Of a stretch of DNA of 40,127 bases, positions 33,547-40,127 are shown piece by piece. Where the stretch lies: the NCBI GenBank assembly GCA_023384355.1, contig JAHDWL010000028.1, positions 1 through 40,127 on the forward strand, read 5' to 3'. Made by a program: the position numbers and the translations under genes. The first letter of the stretch is position 1; the number at the start of each line of letters is the position of its first letter. Origin of the DNA: Anaerolineae bacterium (GTDB lineage Bacteria; Chloroflexota; Anaerolineae; Promineifilales; Promineifilaceae). The notes under the pieces were generated by a model, which did not search any database, was not told where the DNA came from, and worked only from the letters and a program-made list of their open reading frames with translations.

Positions 33547-33608
33547 GGTCAGGCAACCGGGAGGCGAGGCCCTGGTTATCAGCCGACACCTCTCCCGGTT
33601 GCCTGACC
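33547..33608. repeat. 62-nt palindromic element (copy E2)
   Basis: GGTCAGGCAACCGGGAG (33547-33563) and CTCCCGGTTGCCTGACC (33592-33608) are perfect inverted complements with a 28-base loop, exactly 110 bp from copy E1. The outer nine bases equal those of E1 while the inner eight differ, with matching changes on both arms. CTAC follows the right arm, so both outer ends carry the GTAG tetranucleotide. Confidence 0.85.
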
Positions 33609-33671
33609 TCTACGCCTCACGGCCGTGTTGTATTATCAGAGCCGATTACTGAAAGACCCTGTTTACATAGG

Positions 33672-33740
33672 TCGTGTTGACATTTAGCGCAACCAAATAA
33701 GTGATGAAGTAAAAAACATGGGTCGCTTCGCAAGAAATTC
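33672..33740 (-). pseudogene. Short remnant of an IS5-like transposase 3' end
   Basis: The minus strand reads KRPMFFTSSLIWLR then a stop at 33684, resembling RYMGFLLFALSLIWLR at the end of the remnant at 19908-20279; the sequence past the stop (TGTCAACACGACCTATGTAA) also resembles its flank. Only about 20 codons can be recognised, so this is tentative. Confidence 0.4.
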
Positions 33741-33823
33741 GGTATCTTTAGCCACTGGTTATCCTGCTGCCTCATGGTTGTCTTGAGACGAGTTAATCGT
33801 TTTCTTTCATTTGTCAACAGAAC

Positions 33824-35098
33824 CTAACGACCAAACAAACGCAACCCGTAATCCCACAATGTCAGCGCGTCGATGTCGCCACTGACGGCCAGGGCGCTGC
33901 GATGGCCATGGGGCCAGCGGCCAAAGCGCAGCAGAGGGAAGTCCCCCTCCTCGATCTGCCTCAGCAGCGGCCGTTGATCCCCGGCAGCGAAATCGGGCTG
34001 GTCGAGGGTCAATCCATACACGATCTGTCCATGGGTTGTCTCGACAAAGTAACCCTGTTGGCGCAGGAACGACGCCAGCCGCGGCGACGAACGGGGTGTC
34101 AGGGCGATGAAGGGTCGTACCGCTGTGACGATCTCGAATTCAGTATCAGCCACACGGCAATAGACGCCGTCCCACGGCGCGGCGCTGACTGTCACGCTAC
34201 GGGCCAGCACCGTCAGCCCGGGCGGCCCGGTGACCCGAACGCGCCATCTTCCTGCGCCGTCGTCCTCGCAACTCATGGTCGCCTCGGCCCGCGCCGCCCA
34301 CCAGCCGGCGATTTCGTCCAGCCGCGCGATCCAGACCCCGGGCGACAGGGCGCGAGCCGCCCGCAACACGGCCGTCAGCGCCGTGGCGCACAGATCGATG
34401 CGCTCCGGGTGCAGGCCCAGCACGAACAATTCGCCCAGTCGCCAGGTCTCGGCCAGGATCGCCAGCCAGAACGGCGGCATCTCGTCGGGGGTCAAGCCCA
34501 GCCGGTCAGCAAGCCCTTCGTCGTCCGGCAAGGAATAGGGAATGCGCAGCAGCCCGTCCTCGCAATATGGCAGCGCCGGGTAGTCCGCCGCCGAAAGGGC
34601 GCGATAGAAGCCCAGCACGCGATGGTATGTCTCAGTCTCTCTCCCGTTCACCACCGGCCAGACCAGTCCCTGGCTGCTGTCATAGCGGAAACCGGCCTGT
34701 CGCACGGCCTCCAGCGTGTGTTCGTCCCAGCGCAGATATGGGCAGCGAAAGCCGGGCCGGGTGATACCGCGCTCGGCAAACAGGCTCCGCGCCCGTGCCA
34801 GATGCTCAATCTGCTGCCCGGTCGGCAAGCGGCTGTGGTCGACGTGATAGAGGCCGTGGACAGCGAACTCGATGTTGCGCGCGCGGTAGGCGTCGATATC
34901 CCAGCGGCCGCGAGCCAGCGCGGCCGCCGTCAGCGGAAAGGTCGCGCCGCATTCATGGTTCTCCAAAACGGTCGCGAAACGGTCGACAGCGCGGTCCATC
35001 TTGGCTTGCGTCAGGCCATACCGGCCGCCGATCGCCCCGCCGCGCCGAATCATCCGACCGAATCCCTTGCCCTCGGCCGCGGCTTGCAATGAGTTCAT
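33824..35098 (-). CDS. Polysaccharide-deacetylase-like protein (NodB-type, variant)
   Basis: 424 residues. The middle of a NodB fold is visible: ATVLENHECGATFPLT (strand with substrate-fold spacing), the metal-site-like AVHGLYHVDHSRL (about 97-109) and the catalytic arginine motif RCPYLRW. The first motif TFDD is absent; the protein starts shortly before the second strand, so either the catalytic Asp comes from elsewhere or the enzyme is inactive. The C-terminal 150 residues form a separate beta-rich part. The ATG at 35098 overlaps the glycosyltransferase stop by four bases. It is last in the operon and probably modifies or senses the glycan made by its neighbours. Confidence 0.72.
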   Translation of the reverse strand: MNSLQAAAEGKGFGRMIRRGGAIGGRYGLTQAKMDRAVDRFATVLENHECGATFPLTAAALARGRWDIDAYRARNIEFAVHGLYHVDHSRLPTGQQIEHLARARSLFAERGITRPGFRCPYLRWDEHTLEAVRQAGFRYDSSQGLVWPVVNGRETETYHRVLGFYRALSAADYPALPYCEDGLLRIPYSLPDDEGLADRLGLTPDEMPPFWLAILAETWRLGELFVLGLHPERIDLCATALTAVLRAARALSPGVWIARLDEIAGWWAARAEATMSCEDDGAGRWRVRVTGPPGLTVLARSVTVSAAPWDGVYCRVADTEFEIVTAVRPFIALTPRSSPRLASFLRQQGYFVETTHGQIVYGLTLDQPDFAAGDQRPLLRQIEEGDFPLLRFGRWPHGHRSALAVSGDIDALTLWDYGLRLFGR

Positions 35099-36108
35099 CC
35101 GACCCTCCGGGCAGTCCCGACGGCGGCAGCAACGCGATCTTCCAACTGGCGCATCCGGGCATCCCACTCACGCCGGCTGTCACCGCGGAAGGCGACGACC
35201 TCGCGGGCCAGCGTCTCGCGCTGCTCGCACATGGCCAGTACGGCGTCGCGCAGCCCTTCACCCGTGTTGGGGGCGAAGATCGTCCCCCCGCGAAACAGCT
35301 CGCGCAGATAGGGCCAATCGGAGGTGATGAGCGGCTTGCCGACGGCTACAGCCTCGCATCCGCCAAGCTGCAGCGTGTGGTCGCGGGTGGTCAACACCAT
35401 TGCGGCATCTGCCCCGCGCAACAGGCCCAGATACTCGCCGTTCGGGTTAAGAAAGCCGGTGAAGGTCACGTTGGGCGGCGCGGCGGCGACGAAAGACGCC
35501 GGGCGCTTGCGCGTGTCGCCGGTGACGTAGTAGTTCACCTCGGGCGTCATGGCCGCCGCCGCCATGACCGCCTCCATCGGCTCGTCGTCGGCGAAGGTGC
35601 TTATGAAGGCCACGTTGAAGCCCGGCTTGAGCAGGTAAGGCGCACCCTCCGGCAGTTCGAGAAACGGATCGAACATCACCAGCGGTTCCGCACCCCACTC
35701 GCGCATCAAGTCGGCCCAATGGCGACTGGTGACGATATTGACTGTGGCCTGGCGGGCCAGAAAGCGTTGTATGGGACGTGCCCAATCCCAGGCCCGGCCA
35801 AAGGCCGCACTGTGATACTCGAATACGTAGCGCGCTCCGGTCAGGCGACAATAGAGCCAGACCACCGCCCCGCAAAAAAACGGGGGTGTCTGCACATGAA
35901 CGGCGTCCGGCCGCTCGCGCCAGAGCATCCGCCAGGTGCGAACCGCCTGGAGCGCGTACTTGAACGGCGCGTGAAGCGGATATTGGAAGCGCAGGTTGTG
36001 GATGCAATGAAGCCGACCACGCAGCTCGCGGGCGAACATCTCGCTCCGGCGGCTATAGGGCGCCCAGGCCACGGCTATCCAGTTGAGTTGAGCAGGTTGG
36101 ATCATCAT
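35095..36108 (-). CDS. Glycosyltransferase (GT4-like)
   Basis: 337 residues. GT-B pattern: AVAWAPYSRRSEMFARELRG at the N-terminus, PDAVHVQTPPFF, RYVFEYHSAAFG, the inter-domain IVTSRHWADLMREWG, and the C-terminal NVAFISTFADDEP, VTFTGFLNPNGEYLGLLRGADAAMVLTTRDHTLQLGGCEAVAVGKPLI. The donor site Glu of GT4 enzymes corresponds to GGCEAVAVGKP. The ATG at 36108 overlaps the preceding gene's stop (ATGA); a second ATG three bases on is equally possible. It probably adds one residue of the glycan made by this operon. Confidence 0.82.
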   Translation of the reverse strand: MMIQPAQLNWIAVAWAPYSRRSEMFARELRGRLHCIHNLRFQYPLHAPFKYALQAVRTWRMLWRERPDAVHVQTPPFFCGAVVWLYCRLTGARYVFEYHSAAFGRAWDWARPIQRFLARQATVNIVTSRHWADLMREWGAEPLVMFDPFLELPEGAPYLLKPGFNVAFISTFADDEPMEAVMAAAAMTPEVNYYVTGDTRKRPASFVAAAPPNVTFTGFLNPNGEYLGLLRGADAAMVLTTRDHTLQLGGCEAVAVGKPLITSDWPYLRELFRGGTIFAPNTGEGLRDAVLAMCEQRETLAREVVAFRGDSRREWDARMRQLEDRVAAAVGTARRVG

Positions 36109-37382
36109 TCCTCCGATTGAACTGCATCGGGGGCGTTGCCCGGTGGAAACCAGTCCGGCCACAAGATCGCCGCAAAGCGGCGAACATTACAGGCCACATC
36201 AAATGTCTCCAGGACGGCGCGGCGACCATTACGGCCGAGTTCGCGGCCCACAGACGGGCAATCGAGCAACCGGGCCAGCGCCCCGGCCAGCGCCGCCGGA
36301 TCGCCCGGCGGAACCAGCAAGCCGCTCTCGCCGTCCCGCACCAGTTCGGGGATGGCCGACAGCCGGGTAGAGACGACGGGCAATTCCATCGCCATCGCCT
36401 CGGCCAGCACGTTGGGGATGCCGTCGATGTCGCCGTCGGCCGTGCGGATGCAGGGCAGGGCAAACAGCGTGGCCCGCTCGTACTGCTCGATGACTGCCTC
36501 GTGGGGCAGCGCGCCGTGGAGTGTCACCACATCACGCAGCCCCAGCCGGCCGATCGTCTCTTCGAGGCGCGCCCGCTGTGGCCCCTGCCCTACGATGTGG
36601 ACGTCGAACTCGTAGCCTCGCTCGCGGAGAGCGCCACAACTTTCCAGCAGCGGCTCCAGTCCCTTGCGCTCGGCCAGCTGTCCGACCGACAGGATAACCG
36701 GACGACCGTTGGCGTGGTGCGCGGGTCGGTAGCGCTCCAGTTCCAGGCCGTGGGGAACACAACTGATCCGGGCAGCCACGTCCGGCCCGACAGCGGCTAT
36801 CAGATGCGCCCGGTTGAACGCCGTGCACGTCGCCACGTGACGAGCCTCGCGGATTTTCTCCGGGAGCAACATCGGGGTGACGAAGATATCAGCCCCGGCA
36901 TGGATCGACAGGCTATATGATTTGCCCAGCAAGCGCCCCATGACCAGGGCGATCGTCGCCGCCCGGTCGGCGAAGTGGGCGTGCAACTCGCGAAACGGCA
37001 GGTCGCGGACGAGCCAAGCGGCATAGACGCCCTGGCCAAAATGCAGGAGCGTCTTCAGTCGCGCCCGCCGGTCGGGGTGTGGCCGGGTCAGCAGGTAGAA
37101 CAAGACCTGCAGCAGGGCCACGGGCCGCCGCAGCAGGTAATGCAGATGGGCGGCCAACAGGGCCGGCAGGCGGACAGGCGTCAAATAGATAACCCCGGCC
37201 GCGCCCGCTTGCTGGTCGGCCGAAAGCGGCAGTTCCGGCGGCGGGTGACGCATGGCGATCACCCGCACGTCTATTCCCCAACCGCGAAGCGCCTTGATCT
37301 CGCGGTCGATGAAGGTTGTCGTCAGGCTGGGGTACGTGCCGACGAGGTAGATCAGGCGACGAACCGGCGGATCAGCGATCAT
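36105..37382 (-). CDS. Glycosyltransferase family 4
   Basis: 425 residues with a clear GT-B fold: N-terminal YLVGTYPSLTTTFIDREIKALRG (the PSLTTTFI motif is typical of WcaL/colanic-acid-type transferases), HAHFADRAATIAL and SIHAGADIF; C-terminal ILSVGQLAERKGLEPLLE, DVHIVGQGPQRARLE and the donor helix DGIPNVLAEAMAMELPVVST with the conserved Glu, then ESGLLVPPGDP. It starts three bases after the beta-helix gene stop. It probably extends an exopolysaccharide on the cytoplasmic face. Sugar specificity unknown. Confidence 0.9.
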   Translation of the reverse strand: MIADPPVRRLIYLVGTYPSLTTTFIDREIKALRGWGIDVRVIAMRHPPPELPLSADQQAGAAGVIYLTPVRLPALLAAHLHYLLRRPVALLQVLFYLLTRPHPDRRARLKTLLHFGQGVYAAWLVRDLPFRELHAHFADRAATIALVMGRLLGKSYSLSIHAGADIFVTPMLLPEKIREARHVATCTAFNRAHLIAAVGPDVAARISCVPHGLELERYRPAHHANGRPVILSVGQLAERKGLEPLLESCGALRERGYEFDVHIVGQGPQRARLEETIGRLGLRDVVTLHGALPHEAVIEQYERATLFALPCIRTADGDIDGIPNVLAEAMAMELPVVSTRLSAIPELVRDGESGLLVPPGDPAALAGALARLLDCPSVGRELGRNGRRAVLETFDVACNVRRFAAILWPDWFPPGNAPDAVQSEE

Positions 37383-37385
37383 GAT

Positions 37386-39140
37386 TCAACGTGTGAAATC
37401 AACAAGGAACGGCAGGCACCAGCGATGGCCGGTCGTTTCCAGCGTAAGGGGATCAGATTCGGTCAATGTCGCGCCGATCGCATCCACCGCGATCAGGCGT
37501 ATGGTGTACACAGTGCGCGGCACCAGGCCGGTCACCAAATAGTCGCGCTCGCCGATAGGGATACCGAGGATGGTTACCGGATCGACGCCGGCCGCAGCAT
37601 AGATCAACGTCAGCGAGACGGCGGATGACTCATTGGGTGGCGTCCAGGCGACGTGGATCGCGGTCTCTTCGGCGCTGCCGGTCAGGGTGAAGTGGTATTC
37701 ATACGCGCCCAGGTCAGGCGTCGCCGAGCGGGGCCGGCCCAACAGGTCCTCTGTCGGAAACAGCGCGGGATCGGCCGCGCCGATGGCCGGACTGCCCGTC
37801 GCCGGCCGGCCGTACAGGTCGGCCAGGCGGACGAACTCCTCCCGAATCGATGCGTTGCCGCTCAGGAAGGCGTCGCCCGTCCAGCGGGGCAGCACGATCC
37901 CGTTGTAAAAGGTGTGCAACAATGGATCGGCCACCAGGGCGCGGGCGTCATCGACCAGCGGCACGAGCAAGTCGCCGCCAGGAATCGGCTTGGGGCCGTT
38001 CCAATACAGATTATTGTCGATGGTCGCGCCCGTCACATAAGCGGTGTTCCCTTTCGAGAACTCATTGTCACTGTTATCCATGAAATAGGACCCCATCGAG
38101 CCGGTCGGGTCGGACCAGATGTTGTTGGCAAAGAAAACGTTTTCGTTCACCGGGTTGAGTCCCTTCAGATCGATCCACATCGCGTAGGCCGACGAGGGGA
38201 AATCGCCGACGGCCGTATTGTTGGCGAAGACCACGTCGCGCACGCCGCGCAGGCCCAGGACAGAATAGGCATCATTAGGCGAGTTGCCGATGAACAGATT
38301 GCTCTCGATGCGAACATCTCGCGCCTCATGATACGGCTTGCCGTCGTTGCCTACCTGTATGAGCGTTTCTCGCCCGCCTTCCCAGTTGAGGAAGATGTTG
38401 CGCCGCACCGTGATGCGCTCGCTGCCCAACAGGCCGTCGGCTCCCTCATCGCTGTCCTTGATGGTGATGAAAGAGTGGCTTGTGGCAGGGTTCGCGCGAC
38501 CACTGCCGGCATAGTCATTGAAGAAGATGTTGTCCTGGATGATCACGTCGGTGACGCTGTTCACGTCGATGTGTTCGTCCGTCGGACCCTGGTTATAGAA
38601 CACGTTGTTTTCCACCAGTATCTGGCGCGCGCCGCTGACGATCTTCAGCAGGTCGTTGTTATACGAGTCGTGGAAGATGTTGTTGCGCAGCGTGATGTAT
38701 TCGCCATACCCGGCGGCGCTGCCGTCCACCTGGACCACAAGCGGAGCAGCCGCCGGGCTTGAATGACGAAACACAAAGCCGTCCATCGTCACATTGGTCG
38801 CGCCCGACAAACTGAGCACCAGTCCGTCATGATGAAAGACGGCGCGGTAATCATGGGCTGCCCGGAAGAGGGTGGGGGTCATGAAGCGGCGTTTGATGCG
38901 GACTTTGCCGGCATACTCGCCGTCCTCGACCCAAACGGTGCAGTAATCGTCGGGCACGACCTCGGATGCGTGCACGAGCGTGGCCCACGGAGCCGCGGCC
39001 GTGCCCGGATTACTGTCATCGCCCGCGGGCGCGACCCAATACTCGCACGCGGTAACGCCTGACGGCAGCAAGGAGGGCAGTACGATGGCCGGTACGACGA
39101 TGCTCAATACGATGTAGAGGGTTGCGCGCGCGTTTTTCAT
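37386..39140 (-). CDS. Secreted right-handed beta-helix protein with Fn3-like C-terminus
   Basis: 584 residues. A signal peptide (about 1-31) leads into YWVAPAGDDSNPGTAAAPWATLVHA, the classic start of DUF1565/pectate-lyase-like beta-helix proteins, then repeated coils such as ITLRNNIFHDSYNN, ILVENNVFYNQG, VIIQDNIFFNDY, ITVRRNIFLNWEG and VRIESNLFIGNSP. The region around 410-480 closes the helix (SPAIGAADPALFP...TPDLGAYEYHF), and the final 95 residues look like a fibronectin type III domain. Such proteins bind or cleave acidic polysaccharides. The ATG at 39140 overlaps the previous gene's stop (ATGA). No catalytic residues can be pinned down. Confidence 0.85.
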   Translation of the reverse strand: MKNARATLYIVLSIVVPAIVLPSLLPSGVTACEYWVAPAGDDSNPGTAAAPWATLVHASEVVPDDYCTVWVEDGEYAGKVRIKRRFMTPTLFRAAHDYRAVFHHDGLVLSLSGATNVTMDGFVFRHSSPAAAPLVVQVDGSAAGYGEYITLRNNIFHDSYNNDLLKIVSGARQILVENNVFYNQGPTDEHIDVNSVTDVIIQDNIFFNDYAGSGRANPATSHSFITIKDSDEGADGLLGSERITVRRNIFLNWEGGRETLIQVGNDGKPYHEARDVRIESNLFIGNSPNDAYSVLGLRGVRDVVFANNTAVGDFPSSAYAMWIDLKGLNPVNENVFFANNIWSDPTGSMGSYFMDNSDNEFSKGNTAYVTGATIDNNLYWNGPKPIPGGDLLVPLVDDARALVADPLLHTFYNGIVLPRWTGDAFLSGNASIREEFVRLADLYGRPATGSPAIGAADPALFPTEDLLGRPRSATPDLGAYEYHFTLTGSAEETAIHVAWTPPNESSAVSLTLIYAAAGVDPVTILGIPIGERDYLVTGLVPRTVYTIRLIAVDAIGATLTESDPLTLETTGHRWCLPFLVDFTR

Positions 39141-40127
39141 GGCAATTCGAATCCGTCCACGTCATCCCCGCTCAGCCCCCATGCGCTGCCGTCGAAAGCC
39201 AGGGACGGCCCAAAGGTGCAGGCGGTTATGGTCCCCAGCGAGGTCGGGGTGCAGACAAAGACGTCTTCGTCGGCGCCGGAGACGCCGGTGACGGCAAAGT
39301 TGCCGGTGGTCGAGAGGTAAATAGCTCCGTTGCCGGCCACGCCCGCGGCGTCGATGTCTTCGCCGCTGGTAGTCAGGCTGACGTCGGAGCCGTCGAAGTA
39401 GATGGCCCACGTGCCGGTTGTCACCCCGCCGAGTGTGGCCGGCGTGAAGGCAAACAGGTCCTCGTCGGCGCCGCTAGCTCCCGTAACCGAGAAGTTGCCC
39501 GTGGTCGAGATGATGATCCGGCCGTCCGGCAGAACGTCGAGCGCGTCGATGTCTTCATCGGAAGCGTTGAGGCCTACATCGGAACCATCGAAGTATAGAC
39601 TGAGAGTTCCAGCCGTATTGTCGCCCAGCGAGGTGGCGTCGAACCGGACGATGTCCTCGTCCTGCACCGATCCCGCGCCCGGCAACACGGCCGAGCCGCC
39701 CAGCGAGAACAGGATCGAGTCGGCGTCGAGGAAGTGGAAGGCGTCCAGTTCACCGGTCACGCCCACATCGGAGCCATCGAAAACCATGCTCCACGAGCCG
39801 TTGCTTAAGAGAATGATGTCCTCGTCATTGACTGCGCTGAGGTTGCCGACCGTCGTCGGACCGCTGTTCATCAACGAGAGATAAAACGGCCCCACCGGCG
39901 GCGGCGTATTGGTCGGGGTAGGTGTGCTGGTCGGCGTGCTCGTACCCGTCGGCGTTACCGTGACAGTCGGCGTGCTCGTATCAGTCGGCGTCGCCGTGAT
40001 CGTCGGCGTGCTCGTGTCCGTCGGCGTCGCCGTGATCGTCGGCGTGTCGGTTGGCGTTGCGGTGTCGGTCGGCGTCGGCGGATTGGTCGGCGTGCCTGTG
40101 TCGGTGGGCGTCGCCGTGAGGGTGGGT
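39137..40127 (-). CDS. Repeat protein with Thr-Pro-rich linker, N-terminus beyond the window
   Basis: The 3' 330 codons of a larger gene. The upstream part (39896-40127) is a Thr/Pro/Ser linker with a 12-residue unit TPTITATPTDTS; the rest is a tandem beta repeat of about 65 residues, seen as FDGSDVGVTG, FDGSDVGLNA, FDGSDVSLTT and FDGSAWGLSG, each preceded by (N/Q/A)DED(I/L/V), perhaps a partial beta-propeller. It is probably an extracellular protein held to the surface or a larger enzyme through the linker. The frame is open to the window edge. It is coupled by an ATGA overlap to the beta-helix gene. Confidence 0.8.
   Translation of the reverse strand, partial: PTLTATPTDTGTPTNPPTPTDTATPTDTPTITATPTDTSTPTITATPTDTSTPTVTVTPTGTSTPTSTPTPTNTPPPVGPFYLSLMNSGPTTVGNLSAVNDEDIILLSNGSWSMVFDGSDVGVTGELDAFHFLDADSILFSLGGSAVLPGAGSVQDEDIVRFDATSLGDNTAGTLSLYFDGSDVGLNASDEDIDALDVLPDGRIIISTTGNFSVTGASGADEDLFAFTPATLGGVTTGTWAIYFDGSDVSLTTSGEDIDAAGVAGNGAIYLSTTGNFAVTGVSGADEDVFVCTPTSLGTITACTFGPSLAFDGSAWGLSGDDVDGFELP
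39896..40127 (-). repeat. Coding 36-bp tandem repeats (Thr-Pro linker)
   Basis: The unit gtcggcgtgctcgtatcagt and its variants recur about every 36 bp, encoding TPTITATPTDTS-type peptides. Such low-complexity coding repeats often vary in copy number between strains, and the array continues past the window edge. Confidence 0.8.

Larger units (their letters stand above)
33396..33661. mobile_element. MITE-like non-autonomous element, 266 bp
   Basis: Terminal inverted repeats CAGGGTTTTTCAGTAGTCGG (33396-33415) and the reverse complement of 33642-33661 match at 18 of 20 positions. Directly outside lie identical 10-bp direct repeats TTTACATAGG (33386-33395 and 33662-33671), as a transposase-made target duplication of the IS4-like size would leave. 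No coding capacity; the inside is mostly two large palindromes. The mobilising transposase is not in the window. Confidence 0.75.

Noticed and set aside
33437-33608. Two repeats with constant 28-base interiors that might be a minimal CRISPR array
   Set aside because: The repeated units are inverted arms of two separate palindromes, not direct repeats around spacers. There are only two units and no cas gene in the window.
33902-35092. Long open frame on the plus strand (396 codons)
   Set aside because: Antisense to the deacetylase-like gene, Arg/Gln-rich and without family features; typical GC-rich shadow.
1-40127. tRNA, rRNA or phage/integrase genes
   Set aside because: No cloverleaf, rRNA segment, integrase, or phage structural gene was seen on either strand.

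Overview
The window is GC-rich and densely coded, with no rRNA or tRNA visible. It looks chromosomal. Several traits suggest a filamentous or biofilm-forming Chloroflexota (Anaerolineae/Ardenticatenia-like): a SpoVS-type protein, Thr-Pro-rich linkers in secreted proteins, lipoproteins and pumps with no outer-membrane partner gene, and promoters placed right against the start codon. This assignment is inference; there is no phylogenetic marker gene in the window.

Layout. (1) 1-5.4 kb: an arsR repressor followed by the first codons of a second gene, each preceded by the same 20-bp operator-like motif; a divergent Ppx/GppA phosphatase; homoserine dehydrogenase; a secreted, membrane-anchored glycosidase-like protein; and a SpoVS-family protein. 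(2) 5.5-8.2 kb: the lipid II flippase MurJ and an unknown two-helix membrane protein. (3) 8.3-14.1 kb, minus strand: a likely catabolic operon with a saccharopine-dehydrogenase-like enzyme, a GntR/HutC regulator, a PfkB sugar kinase (apparently starting at ATC), an IolE-like TIM barrel, an enoyl-CoA hydratase and a metallophosphoesterase. (4) 14.1-15.1 kb: a truncated AbrB/MazE-like antitoxin and a 65-residue conserved-looking small protein, both ending at terminators. (5) 15.1-19.7 kb, minus: a polysaccharide/surface cluster with an SDR epimerase, two tandem FemAB-like proteins and a GT4 glycosyltransferase. (6) 19.9-33.7 kb: a transporter block lying between two remnants of IS5-like transposase 3' ends. 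It holds a MacB-like ABC exporter with a peptidoglycan-binding adaptor and a lipoprotein, then an operon with two RND permeases, a short acidic lipoprotein adaptor and another lipoprotein. The RND operon is preceded by a promoter and an intrinsic terminator that looks like an attenuator. (7) 33.4-33.7 kb: a 266-bp MITE-like element with 20-bp terminal inverted repeats and a 10-bp flanking duplication, carrying two 62-nt palindromes; a related palindrome lies at 18.57 kb. (8) 33.8-40.1 kb, minus: a translationally coupled secretion/glycan operon with a Thr-Pro-linker repeat protein (cut by the window edge), a beta-helix protein, two glycosyltransferases and a polysaccharide-deacetylase-like protein.

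How it fits together: most of the window concerns the cell surface, either exported polysaccharide and its decoration or export across a single membrane. The most unusual items are the non-coding ones: the palindrome family and MITE, the candidate RND attenuator, and the probable ATC start codon.
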